Assembly (NCBI RefSeq): GCF_020379485.1
Contig: NC_063437.1
Location: 19,927,726 to 19,991,725 of the forward strand
Length of the DNA stretch: 64,000 bases
DNA from: Brassica napus
Lineage: Eukaryota; Streptophyta; Magnoliopsida; Brassicales; Brassicaceae
Reading direction: 5' to 3'
The notes beneath the pieces were generated by a model, which saw nothing but the letters and a program-made list of their open reading frames with translations, did no database searches and was not told where the DNA came from. This document shows, one piece after another, positions 46,652 to 57,780 of the stretch (the stretch's first letter is position 1; each line of letters starts with the position of its first letter). The position numbers were made by a program, and so were the translations under genes.

Positions 46652-47204
46652 CTAGGCAAAGAATCCGTGCGATATCGCACGGACACTCATTTTATAAAAA
46701 TAATATTGTATAAACTTCATTTTTATAAAATAACTTTTATAAACATTTTTTACAGTTACTTTTGAGGAAATACATATGTTACAAAATTTCTCGCATGCAA
46801 CTATGTTTCTTTATTGAAAATACTAAAAACTATATTTCTTTATTGGTAACACTAAAAACTATGTTTTATTTATAGGTTTGGTTGTAATAAATTTATAAAC
46901 ATGTAAATACCAAATAAGATATATGTCTTTTAGTTCATTTAATTAAAAATCTCTATTTGAATCTAATTAAAAAGCAAACACATTCCAGTCTAATTTTTTA
47001 CTAAATTAGTAAGGTAACTTACAATGACAAATAAAATATTAATGATTTTTTTTTCGAAACCATGTCAGACGTGTGCAGTCGAAAACATTACTATATGACA
47101 ATTTTAAGATATATTATTCCTTAACATATTTTTCTTAGTATATCATCCATATTTTCTGTTTTATTAGACGTTCTTAAAAAATCAAACTAGCATTAAAAAC
47201 TAAT

Positions 47205-47905
47205 TAAAATTCAATTTAAAATGAAAATAGATTTTAAACCTTCAACATAATTTCGGGTTCTCAGTCAAACTTATTCATTATATGTATATTCTATAAAGAA
47301 AAATTCCCAAAAAAATGCATGCTTACAAATTAAGAAGCAGATTTTGGTATAACTACAATGTGTATACTGATACATAAAAAATATTTATTTTATAAGATTA
47401 TGTATTATAAGAAATATTAAAAAAATTTGTAACGACTTAAAAATAAATAAAAAATGATTCCTAATTATTAACAAATTTTAAAATCTTTATATCTCTTTGT
47501 TGACTAATCTGCTGACAAAAAAAGACTAATATACAGTTCCAAATTCTTAACTAATTAAAATTCAGTTTAAAATTAAAATAGATTTTAAACCTTCAACATA
47601 ATTTCGAGTTCTAAGTTAAACTTATTCATTATATGTATATTCTATAAAGAAAAATTCCCAAAAAAATGCATGTTTACAAATTAAGAAGCAGATTTTGGTA
47701 TAATTACAATGTGTATACTGATACATAAAAAATATTTATTTTATAAGATTATATATTATAAGAAATATTAAAAAAATTTGTAACGACTTAAAAATAAATT
47801 AAAATTGATTCTTAATAATTAACAAATTTTAAAATCTTTATATCTCTTTGTAGACTAATTTGCTGACAAAAAAAGATTAATATACAGTTCCAAATTCTTT
47901 ACTTG
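47205..47905. repeat. Tandem duplication inside the Helitron, unit about 348 bp
   Basis: Copy 1 is about 47205-47550 and copy 2 about 47556-47905. Both contain attttaaaccttcaacataa, tatgtatattctataaagaa and acgacttaaaaataaat with few differences, so the duplication is younger than the element's other decay. Confidence 0.85.
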
Positions 47906-49484
47906 AACTGTTGAAAATATTTACTAAATTACCGCACATAATATCTTTTGGTAGTTCTAATTTAAATTTAATAGTCTGGAAATTTTGAAATCAAATAAAA
48001 TCATTTGTAAGCTCTATCATGTTTTTCCAAAAAATGTGACAGAAAAATTATAATGGCTCAAACATAACTTCAAAATTTTCAGTTTAATGATTTACTGAAA
48101 TATGTGAATATATTTATTTCCATTAAATATTTGAAGAAAGACTTTAATTATAAATGTATCAAAATTATTCAAAATATTTGTACTAAAATCATTGATTTCA
48201 ACACTCTCATTTATTAATGACACATAAAAAAGCCTTATCTTCAGATTCATCGTCATATAAGAAGTCACATGAGTTCATCAATGGTGTTGTGGTGAAGTTT
48301 TTGAAGATCTTAGATTGTATTATAAATCAGGCCGCAAATTTCATCCGTTAATAGGCCATAACTTATATCAAATTTTGTAACTCTATGATTCATATTTTGG
48401 ACTGAGGAGTGAATCTGCAAAATAAAAACGAAAGCTAAGTTTATAAATCAGTGAAACAATAAACTGAAAACCTTTATTTAATGGCGGTAATTTATTGAAA
48501 TTCTTTGAATGTGGTCTGGGTTATCAAAGTAGACACTTTTCTTAAATTAAACTGTTTTTTTAAAGAAATAAAATATTATTACCAAACCTGTTGTTTTATA
48601 AATATGATAGAAAAACTGATGAACATAAATAAGAAGATTTTTCTGAGTTCACTTCACAATTGTAAAGATAATGATTAATTGCATACCATGTGTTGCCACA
48701 CAATCCAAAGTAGAAGATGATTGCAAATCTCTTAAAAGAAAGATAAAAAAATAATTAAGATCAAAAAAATAAAATAATTAATAATAATGAAGATCGTTTT
48801 AAAGAAGTAAAGATGAAGATGTAATAGTAGTTAATAGTAACAGTTAATATATTGATGACAAAAAAAAGTAACAGTTATATATTGAGTAAAAGGGTAATAA
48901 TTAAGAATATCAAAATTTTAGTTAACGGTTAGGGAAGTTATCTCGTTTGAAAATATGACTTTTGTTGTTTCCCTTGCTGCTTTTGACTTTTAAAGTTATA
49001 CATTATTTTTGACGAATAAAAAGTTTCACTCTTACGCAGAGAAGAAGAGCGACGAGAGTCGAAGCAATGGATCATTGTCTAAGGTTCTCAAAATCCTTCA
49101 AAAAGCTCACACAAGATTCCAACAAGAAGAGGATTCTAACGACTTGAGGCTTTTGATACGTGACTGATCCTCCGACTTGAGATTATTTTATATGTCATGA
49201 TTTGGACGTTAACATGTTAAATAGTTTTACAGAATTGCGACATCAGGACAAAATATCGTCCCTAACATTATTTTATACGTTAATGTAATTTGACAACTTC
49301 TTTTCAATTAATGTAATTTTTAAGATGAAATTATACAATTTTTAACATTAATTACTGAAAAGACACATATATAATTTGACAACTTCTTTTCAATTAATGC
49401 AATTTTAGGATAGAGCAACACAACCTTTGACATTAATATATATGTGTAAAAACACAACTCTTGAACTAAAATTAGTGATATTAG

Positions 49485-50890
49485 CGACAATTTTACTTTG
49501 ACAAATGCATGATCATAAACTATTTATGAATTTTATTTGAATAGTTACATCTTTTCAATTTAAATGGACGCACTCTTTTAACTTAAAAGTAATTATTTTA
49601 AAAAGATATTTATATAAATAGTTACCACTTTTCAGTTTTAAATAGATACTTATATGTTTATGACAACTTATCATATACAAATCAGTGACCATTTTTTTTA
49701 TCAAGTATTAATGACCATTTTTTTATTTGTCACCTTTGAACAATTCAAATGGTGTCTTTTCATAAAAGGAAATATAGTTAGTAACTTTTCACAGTATTAA
49801 TTGTGACCTTTCACGAACAAAATTATAACCGTCACAAAAAGTATTAGGTTAATTAAACCGCATGCATGCAAAATATTTTTCATTCCTGAGAATCTTAATA
49901 TGCATGTAGATTTGGACAAAACAAAGTTCCAGAGTAAATCGCATGCATGCATTCCTTGTAAACTTTTTTTTATGAATTCTATATATAATGTAAAGCAAAG
50001 AATTCGTTCACGTATGACTACTATCGACAAAAATCCATAACAAAAGAAGAACAATTTCAAGCACTTGTTCAACCATTGCACATGTTCGTTTATGTTTCAA
50101 AAGAATCAAAACTTACAGAACCTTAAACGTTATAACCAAAAAATATTTCCAGAAACTTAAATGCCACAATGCAACATTTCCAGATGCCGTGTGTATATAA
50201 ATGGTTTATGAATGTACACTTAAATACATGTTTTACGTTTACGCTGGACATGATTCTTTACGTTTCTAATCCAACATCAGAATTCATAAATGCATGCAAA
50301 GCATTAATTCATGCATAAAATGTTTAATTATTTTTACCAAAAAAAGTGTTTAATTATGCCGACCGTAGCCTCTATCACGAACACTCACTAATGGATGTAA
50401 TATGTTCGTTAAAAAGATGTGAGAAGGATACACGTGATGGTTCGGGAAAATGAATTAGAAGTTCAGTTGAAGGAGAAAACATGATAGGAGAACTTGACTC
50501 TAGATCATAATGGCAAGCGATTTATTCAAGCTCGGAATAAAAAGATTGCAGTTTGGACAAGACCTCCTGCTGGTTATCTTAACTGTAATGTTGATACATC
50601 GTTCGATCATTCATTTGAATATGTCTTCTAAAAATGTGTATTCATGTAATTGTTTAGAACTTTTTTCCACCATTTTTTATTAGTTCGATTAGTGAAACTT
50701 TAATTTTGAGAAATGCATAGTAGAGACTATTTATAGATTTTAAAAATCTGTTTGAATAGTCATAACTCTTCAATTTGAATAGTCGCATTCTTCCAATTTA
50801 AAGATAGTTATTTTGAAAAAATACTTATAAGAATAGTCACAACTTTTCACTTTTTAAAAGATACTTATATGAAAAGTCACAACCATTAGA
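49485..50890. repeat. Dispersed pair of AT-rich repeat blocks in the Helitron
   Basis: 49485-49680 is related to 50680-50890 (gaatagt-ac-acttttcaatt, tagatacttatatg). Within 50880-51000 the phrase aaaagacacaacctt recurs three to four times with a period of about 30-35 bp. Confidence 0.65.
50545..50612 (+). mobile_element. LINE RNase H start fragment
   Basis: The plus frame reads KIAVWTRPPAGYLNCNVDTS FD, the usual entry of a LINE-type RNase H domain (W.PPP.G..K.NVD.S). It is a very short relic within the Helitron. Confidence 0.55.
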
Positions 50891-51144
50891 CAATTTTTAG
50901 AAAAGACACAACCTTACAACATTAAACTTTTAGAAAAGATACAACTTTTTAGATATATTTTACAAAAGACACAACCTTTCAACATAAGTAGATTCATAAC
51001 CTTTGGAATTAATTGGGATTGCTATTATTAGTAGATATGGTTTATTAGATTTACAACCCATACAAGATAGGGATACCATTGCTGAAAAGAAAGAAGTAAA
51101 GTTTAAACCAAAAAAAAGAAAGAAGTAAAGTTAGCGCATGGAAA

Positions 51145-51630
51145 ACCCCCACGTGGTCAAGGCCGTCCCGTCCTCGCGTCCACAACCGGCCGTTGGAAGG
51201 CTTGCTCATTCCTCCTCGGTATTTTAGTAATCACAAGTCACTATTCTCATCATATTATACCAGTACTTAATATTAGTTAATGGACTAAAGAGCATATTAA
51301 TCGCTTCAGTTTAATTTATTCACAATCTTTATATAGTCTCATATGTGTATGAGAAGGGTATGAAGCGTTTGAGTGGATGGCGTTTTACGAAATAGCTTCG
51401 AACTTAGTGAATTATTTGACAGCAAGACAACACGAAGACAAGATCTCTTCGGTTAGAAATGTGAATAATTGGTCCGGTGCGTTTGGATCACGCCGATCGC
51501 CGGAGTACATCGCCGACTCATACATCGGCCGCTTCTGGACTTTTACTGCTTCCTCTCTAATCTACGTCCTGGTATTTCTACAGTATCTCCTTCTTCCTTT
51601 TATTTTGGGATATTAAATTGAGATTTAAAT
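51145..51630 (+). pseudogene. NPF5.1 5' fragment (exons 1-2)
   Basis: 51150-51225 matches exon 1 of the NPF5.1 gene from its middle (aaggccgtcccgtcctcgcg). The first intron follows, then exon 2 (51359-51572; KRLSGWRFTK-like in other frames, EAFEWMAFYEIASNLVNYL in the right one). The start codon is lost. A one-base and a two-base deletion at about 51480 and 51506 offset each other, so the frame reopens after a changed stretch. The proton-coupling ExxER motif is altered (Arg to Trp). Nothing after the start of intron 2 is present. Confidence 0.85.
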
Positions 51631-51639
51631 TAACTAAAC

Positions 51640-52975
51640 TATATAGTAACGAATTCACGACGTTCAGAAAAAAAAAACATATTTACCCACTAAAATAAGT
51701 ATTTACTATGCATAAAATATATCAAATAATCTAATGAAATACACGAAACCTAAACCTATAAAGTTTAATCAGTATAAAATACCGTGAAATCAAATATTCA
51801 TTTTATAAAAATATTTAAAATAATTAAAAAATTAGTAACATATAATTATATTAGTTTATAAAAATTTTCATGCTTTGAACAAAAGAGTAAATCCAATTGG
51901 CTTTAAATTATGTTTCCTTTCTACAAAATTTTATTACGGTTGGTCAAAATTTCTGCACTCGAATAACAACAAAAACAAAGTCTAAAATCAGGGTCATTAA
52001 ACTCGATCGAACATGGTATAAATATTAAATGAGAAATTTTCTAGAATGACCACATATTTTTTTATCATAAATATAGCCTCTAATGATCAAAATAACCAAA
52101 TGTACCATTATAGACACTTATAGTTCTCTTTAGGATTAACTAATTTAGACTTATGGTTTACATTTAAGAGGTAGAATTTTGGAGGTAGGGTTTAAAATTT
52201 TAAAATAGTTTTAAAATATGAATTTTTGAATTTCAAAAAGAAAAATTGGAAAAAAAAAATCAAGAAAACAAATTCAGAAAGAACAAGAACTATAAAAATT
52301 CGAATTTAGGACATCTAATTCGAAAACTATATTTTTATTATTTTTCTTTTATTTAAATTTATTTATGTATAAAGTAAGAAAATAAGAGTCGTTTATCTCT
52401 TTAATGAAACTTCTATTGGTTATTTTCTCTTTCTATTATCTTTTGCTGAAAAAACCTATTTATGGTCATTTGAGAGAATTACCAATAACAAAATGGTCTT
52501 AAAATAATATATGGGAAGAACCAGTACTGCATCCGATCCGAATCGACAATCAAATGAATATCAAAAAAATATTTGAACTGATTTGATTAGTATAAATACT
52601 TCGGATATATTTATGTGAAATTCTTTCAAATGGTTCTGATTTTTTTTTTTAAAAGAATCCTCAAAGAGGAAAATGATCAAAAAGGTTCATTCAATAGTCA
52701 AAAGACTTTTATATCCTAACTTCATAGATACATAAATATAAATAATTATTTAAATAAAAAAGAAAAATTTAAACTTTTTATAGTTTTAGAATTATACATT
52801 TTTAAATTTGAAGTTTTTAAATTTGTTTTCTTTTTAAAAAATTTCTTTTTCAAATTTTGTTTTGAAATCTGAAAATTTGTTTTGAAACTATTTTTAATTT
52901 AAAAAAAAATAAAAGTATTTGTTTATTTTTTTAAAAATACTAAACACATCCCTTAAAAACTAATGTAGCTTCTCA
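51640..52975. other. Intron-derived tail and AT-rich DNA with MITE-like ends
   Basis: Just after the NPF fragment the homology to intron 2 fades near 51680. 52030-52490 starts gaaattttctagaatgacca and ends with the complement of gtaattctctcaaatgacca, so it may be a MITE with imperfect terminal repeats. No gene. Confidence 0.45.
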
Positions 52976-52984
52976 CTGGAAACT

Positions 52985-55360
52985 AGAGTGTTTCATGGTT
53001 TGTAATAAGATCTATGAATGTTTATATGCATATAATATTTAGCTTTAGCTTTTATTATTTTGTCAGAGCTAACATTGATATGAAAGTTTAGTTATTTATT
53101 CAGATTTTATTAAGATGGGTCATATATACAAGAGTCATTGAAGTCATATGCCCAGAAACAAAATATGGATCTGCCCATCTACTACGCTGAGAGACAAAGC
53201 ATTGCACATGTTTAGTTTTTTGATGTAATGAGTAAGTTTACATTTTGTGGACAAAATTTTCAATGTTATGAATTCATTCCGACACTAAAAGGTAAAAATA
53301 GTTGAACAGACCGTTGAAAATTAACATTGACTACATTGTATGTTCAGCATGTAAGGAAAAACTGCACACAAATCATAATTGGCTTCACTGAGGCCGTATC
53401 TTCCTTATAAAAATCATGCTAATTGGTAGTCCCATCTTTCGTTTTACCCAAAACAATATCACTAACCGAACTCTATGTGTAGAATATATATCTGAAGGAC
53501 CACTGTCGAGATGAGCTCTTTCCTCCGAATTCATATTCAAGAAATTGTAAAAGTATAGGACAGATTCTACTTGAGACAGATATTTTCAACTAAGTCCACT
53601 ATCAATTCATGTGAGTTACATGTGGAAAGCAATTGGATCATGTTACATCTGAAAATGTTTTCCTCCGCATCCATATACAAGAAATTGCAAAAGTATAGGA
53701 CATATTCTACTTGAGACAGATATTTCAACTAAGTCCACTATCAATTCATGTGAGTTACATGTGGAAAGCAATAGGATCATGTTGCATCTGAAAATGTTTT
53801 AAATCTCAGTGCACCAGTAAAAACCCATCATTAGTTGGCCGCATCATTAGTTGGCCGGAGCGTTGTAGTCCGCCGAATTCAGGCATCGTAGGTGCAAAAA
53901 AGATAAATTCACTATCAAGATTGACATCTGGGAGGTGCACGGTCAAAGGCCCGCGGTATGGTACCCATTTTAGGATTGAAAATTACTTTTTTAGGATAAC
54001 TATACATTTCTAAAAGAAAAGGCAAATCAAATTTTGAGTCTCTTATAAATATGAACTAATGGATTGTAAAATTATTCATTCACATAATAATTTACAAACC
54101 TTAAATAGGTATGTAATTTGCCTCAATCTTTTCAATTTGTATCATCTCTCATTATTGCCTTGACTGAAATCACTATATTCTTTCGTAGTTTATGACCACA
54201 TGTTCACATAGACCCTAGCAAGTGGCTTCAAATTGTTATACTAGTGTGGTATCTGAGTTCTTCCTTCTAAATCTACCTTTAGCTACTGTTTATCTTTGAT
54301 ATTTCAGATGCAGCAAAAGAGAAAGCGTAAGGCAACATATTGTCGAGAAGCAAAGAGTTTTACTTCAAAGAGATTGATGGATTAGAGCTGCAAGAAGTTG
54401 AGGTAACATTAAGCACCGGCCTAGAATAGTTATAGAGCAAGTAAAATTTCCTTTTTTTCTCATCCTAAAAAGACAAGACAATGGTCCACAAGCAAAATTT
54501 CGTGATAGCCTCTGTTTAATTGGCCCATTAATACACACATGCCCAACTTTGCGTATATGGTGGTAGATAGACATGAAAGGGCAGAAGCTGAGCCATAAAT
54601 CATAATAATAGAAAGCTTAGGAATCTTGGAATGGTGGAACCAACAAGGTCCTGTCAAGTTGAGTAATCTGTAGGAAACATTATCCTTAATAGTTTTAACA
54701 GTATGTACCACTTTGCCACTGACTATGTTGTGGTCAAGATAAGTAAAGAGTATAATATGAAATGTGAAAGAATCTTTTTTCTTATTAGTGGTTATACGTA
54801 TTTGAACCCTTGAATTTTCCTCAGTGTCCTTCTCATAGATATCTTTATAGGTAAGATAAAGTTACCTCAAGATCATGTTTCAACTCTCAGCAAGTTGCAA
54901 TATGTAGCCAACGAGCAAGCTTGTCAAATCATTTTCAAACGTATCCTTAACCCTAGTGCACTTATTTTTGATCATTTACTCTCTTTTGTACTGTTTGCTC
55001 TATTACCACAACTCTTGATCAAATGCTACTAAAACGTCTCGCGTTTTTCTCGTGTGTTTCTGGACTTGTTTTCGAGGATTGTTCACGACAGTCGCAGTAA
55101 ATATAGCGACCACATAAGATTCCGCGGGACCGGAAAACGTCATGGTAAGATTCAGTATTGTCGGAAATATTGAATTTATGATGAAGAGATTATGTTATGT
55201 TTTACGAACCTAAATTATGTAAATCTCACAAACATTTTTGCTAAAAAATTTTTTTATTACAATATATAGATATTCTTCACAAGATTTACAACCCATAAAA
55301 GATAGTGATACCATTGAGGAAAAGAAAGAGAAGTAAAGTTATCGCATCGAAAAAATCACT
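52985..55360. repeat. Repeat R, unit 2
   Basis: 52985-54820 matches 42470-43560 with extra material, and 54890-55350 matches 46300-46651 plus 51036-51135. It contains a tandem duplication of about 141 bp (53521-53661 and 53662-53800, aagtccactatcaattcatg twice). It contains the empty Helitron site at 55270/55271. No coding frame is convincing. Confidence 0.8.
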
Positions 55361-57062
55361 CATGATTTGGATTTTGGACCCAACGTCATTGTAAAATGTG
55401 CACTCTTTTTTTTTTCGATTCATGATTTGGATTTTGGAGTGCACTCTTTTACGGTAAAGTCAAATTTAAAAAGGCTTGGAACCATTTTTGAACCTTTCCT
55501 TCTTTAGCTATGTTTGTTACGTGTTGTTCTCAGCATCTCTTGCTCCATAATGTCTGAGCGATCATCAAATAACTAAACCATTTTCGTCATTTTGTAAACA
55601 ATTTTTGAGATTCTTTCACGACATATCCTATGCAAATAAATGGTTTATCTGAAAAAAAATTTCAAAAAAAATGTTTAATCTGCTTCATATGTTTTACCAT
55701 TTTCTGCAGCTTTTAAAATTATTTGAATATATTAATCTACACCTATTTGAAAGAATGAATTTAAAAAAATAATAATAATACATACCTATTAATTTGAAAT
55801 ACTATTCACTAGACTATTACTATTTAAGCTGAGTACTAGGCTTCTAGCTATCAGATTCAGGTAAATGGTAAATAGGAAATTAAGCTCAGTTCTAGGCTTC
55901 TAGCTCTCAGATTCAGGTAAATGGTAAATCGGAAATTTGTTGCTAGAAAAATTTAAGATGTAAATGTAAGGTATACCAAATGATCTTAAGGCGTTAGATG
56001 CATTTATTGAGAATACCTAATCAAGCTCGATTTATGCATTTTTCCCTTTCTCTCTTTGTGAAGACAAAGGACCATCAAGGCTTAACTCCTAAGGTGGGGG
56101 GCAAGATATCAATAGCTTTTTGGACCACGCTCTCTATCGTTCCAATTCTATTGGATGCATCAAACGCGTCTTTGGACCACAGTCAGTTGCTTTTGATTTT
56201 CACTGCAAGTTTTTCGTTCTTCATGTTTAAAACAGGTTGGGAATGTCTCAGAAAATTTACTTTCGATCCAAAGTATTTGAATGTCAGCAAGTAAAAAGTT
56301 CATACATAATCGTTTGGTCTTGCTTCTTAGGAAACAGTTTGAAGGCTATAGTATCAAACAAGACTAGAAACACGAATGGATTATTTCAACATTCTTTTTT
56401 TGTAAGTTCCATGATTTAAGAAACACTTAAAAAAATAAAGAAGCTATATGCTGATTTGTATCCCGTACAAATCTAACCCATGTTATGCTATGCATATATC
56501 ATTTCCATGTCAGTCGTCTTAGATAGTGCACGTGCGGTATTAAGATCGTTGGTTGTATTTCTGACGAGGCTAAAGAAGCTCATAAATTCATAATATCGTT
56601 ATAGAGTTAAGAAACTTAAGCAACTCGGAACATGTAGAATACATAACTCGCACCAATTAGCATCATTTATCTTGAAAATCTGATTTAGTGAGGGAAAACA
56701 ATTTCCTCCTACCTTTTCCATAATTCCATTCAATTAAATTCGTAATTAAAAAACACGTACAAAACTACTAAAGAGCTAGTATAAAATGGACAACTAAAAT
56801 GAATGAATGAAACAAGATAGGCGAAATAAATATACAACAAATTTATCTTTAGACAATTTTTAAAATTACTTTCATTAATAGGTAACTAGAGAAAAATTAA
56901 GTTCTTAATTTTGTTCATTTAAACCTTTTATTATAAGCATCGAGAGAACATACGGCAAATAAATGTAGTGAGTTCTTTTGTACAAGGAAAAAGATGAATT
57001 CATATGGTTTATTGAGTTTATTTCCTTTTTCTTTAGTGACAGGATGGCATAGGTTTACTAAA
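55361..57062. other. Intergenic, distal upstream of NPF5.1
   Basis: Contains a two-copy tandem repeat of about 54 bp (55829-55882 and 55883-55936, aggcttctagct-tcagattc). A plus frame at 55998-56294 (98 codons) is hydrophobic in its centre but matches nothing that I recognise. Otherwise AT-rich. Confidence 0.4.
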
Positions 57063-57276
57063 GGCATGATTAATCCAGACTCTTAATTTGGAGTTCTTAA
57101 TTTATGATTTGACATTTTTTTTATTTTTATTTTATTTTTTCACACTTTTCGGTTAAAAGCCGGCTCTTATATCTTTTATTTAAGAGACGGTTTTTAGTTT
57201 TTCTTAGTTAAAAGCTAAAAAACGGTTTTTAACCGAAACTAAAAACTCTACCCTAAGAGTCCGGGCTAATCATGGT
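57063..57276. mobile_element. MITE with about 37-bp terminal inverted repeats upstream of NPF5.1
   Basis: The left end ggcatgattaatccagactc pairs with the complement of the right end gagtccgggctaatcatggtc. The outer match continues through ttaatttggagtt versus ttagggtagagtt. It is 214 bp long with no coding capacity and ends about 500 bases before the start codon. The superfamily is not clear from the ends. Confidence 0.65.
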
Positions 57277-57780
57277 CTGAGTGATCTTTGTCAGTAGAAC
57301 AAAAAAAAAGTCATCATCGCAACCTGTTGCTGGCCAGAAATTTTCGGCTCAATATATATGACTTTTATTTTGTATTTTCTACCATATTTAACTTATAATA
57401 CAGAATGGACCAATTAAATATCGTATATACCATCCAAAGGTTTATAATGTGATGATGATGGTGGTGGTTACATGACCAAGATGATGACGGCATTAATGAA
57501 AAGGAAACAAAAAATCTAGCGCTGGCGTTATATATATCACATACTTGTTCTTGTAAAGAGTAAGACAAGAGCTAAGCTAAGCTAATCTTTAAAACCTGTC
57601 TTTCAATTATTTTTCTTCAAATCCTCATTAATAAAAAAAGAAGAGACACCATGCAACCTTAAACTGTTTCCCCATAGTCTATCTTCACAGACCTGACTTC
57701 TTATAGCTCTTTTAATCCTCACAATATTTCCAAAAATATCCCAAAATTATCAAAACTTTTACAAAAATTTAATAAAATTA
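57277..57780 (+). promoter_or_regulatory. Proximal upstream region of NPF5.1
   Basis: The 500 bases before the start codon include a short GATGATGATGG microsatellite (57451-57470) and a tgttatatatatcac stretch (57526-57540) that could serve as a TATA region. A pyrimidine-rich leader follows (57590-57780). No protein-coding frame. Confidence 0.35.

Larger units (their letters stand above)
46652..51035 (-). mobile_element. Helitron, 4,384 bp, non-autonomous
   Basis: On the minus strand the element starts TCTACTAATAATAGC (at 51035) and ends in CTAG (46655-46652), with a perfect 20-bp palindrome TCCGTGCGATATCGCACGGA (46664-46683) 8 bases before the end. It is inserted between A (46651) and T (51036), as Helitrons do, without target duplication. 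The paralogous empty site is at 55270/55271 (aatatataga|tattcttc). I see no Rep/helicase frame, so it depends on another element. Its interior has tandem repeats, a LINE RNase H scrap (50545-50612), and a short exon-like piece (49068-49150) that I cannot identify. Confidence 0.87.

Noticed and set aside
49068..49160. Short exon-like plus frame starting ATGGATCATTGTCTAAGG
   Set aside because: It meets a stop early and has no recognisable partner exon; mentioned only as an unidentified piece in the Helitron.
54365..54711. Overlapping minus frames of 69 and 83 codons in repeat R
   Set aside because: Both lie in repeat DNA with no recognisable domain; the matching unit 1 sequence does not keep them.
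55998..56294. 98-codon plus frame with hydrophobic middle
   Set aside because: No start context, splice pattern or family resemblance; not present in the NPF exons. Left inside the intergenic entry.
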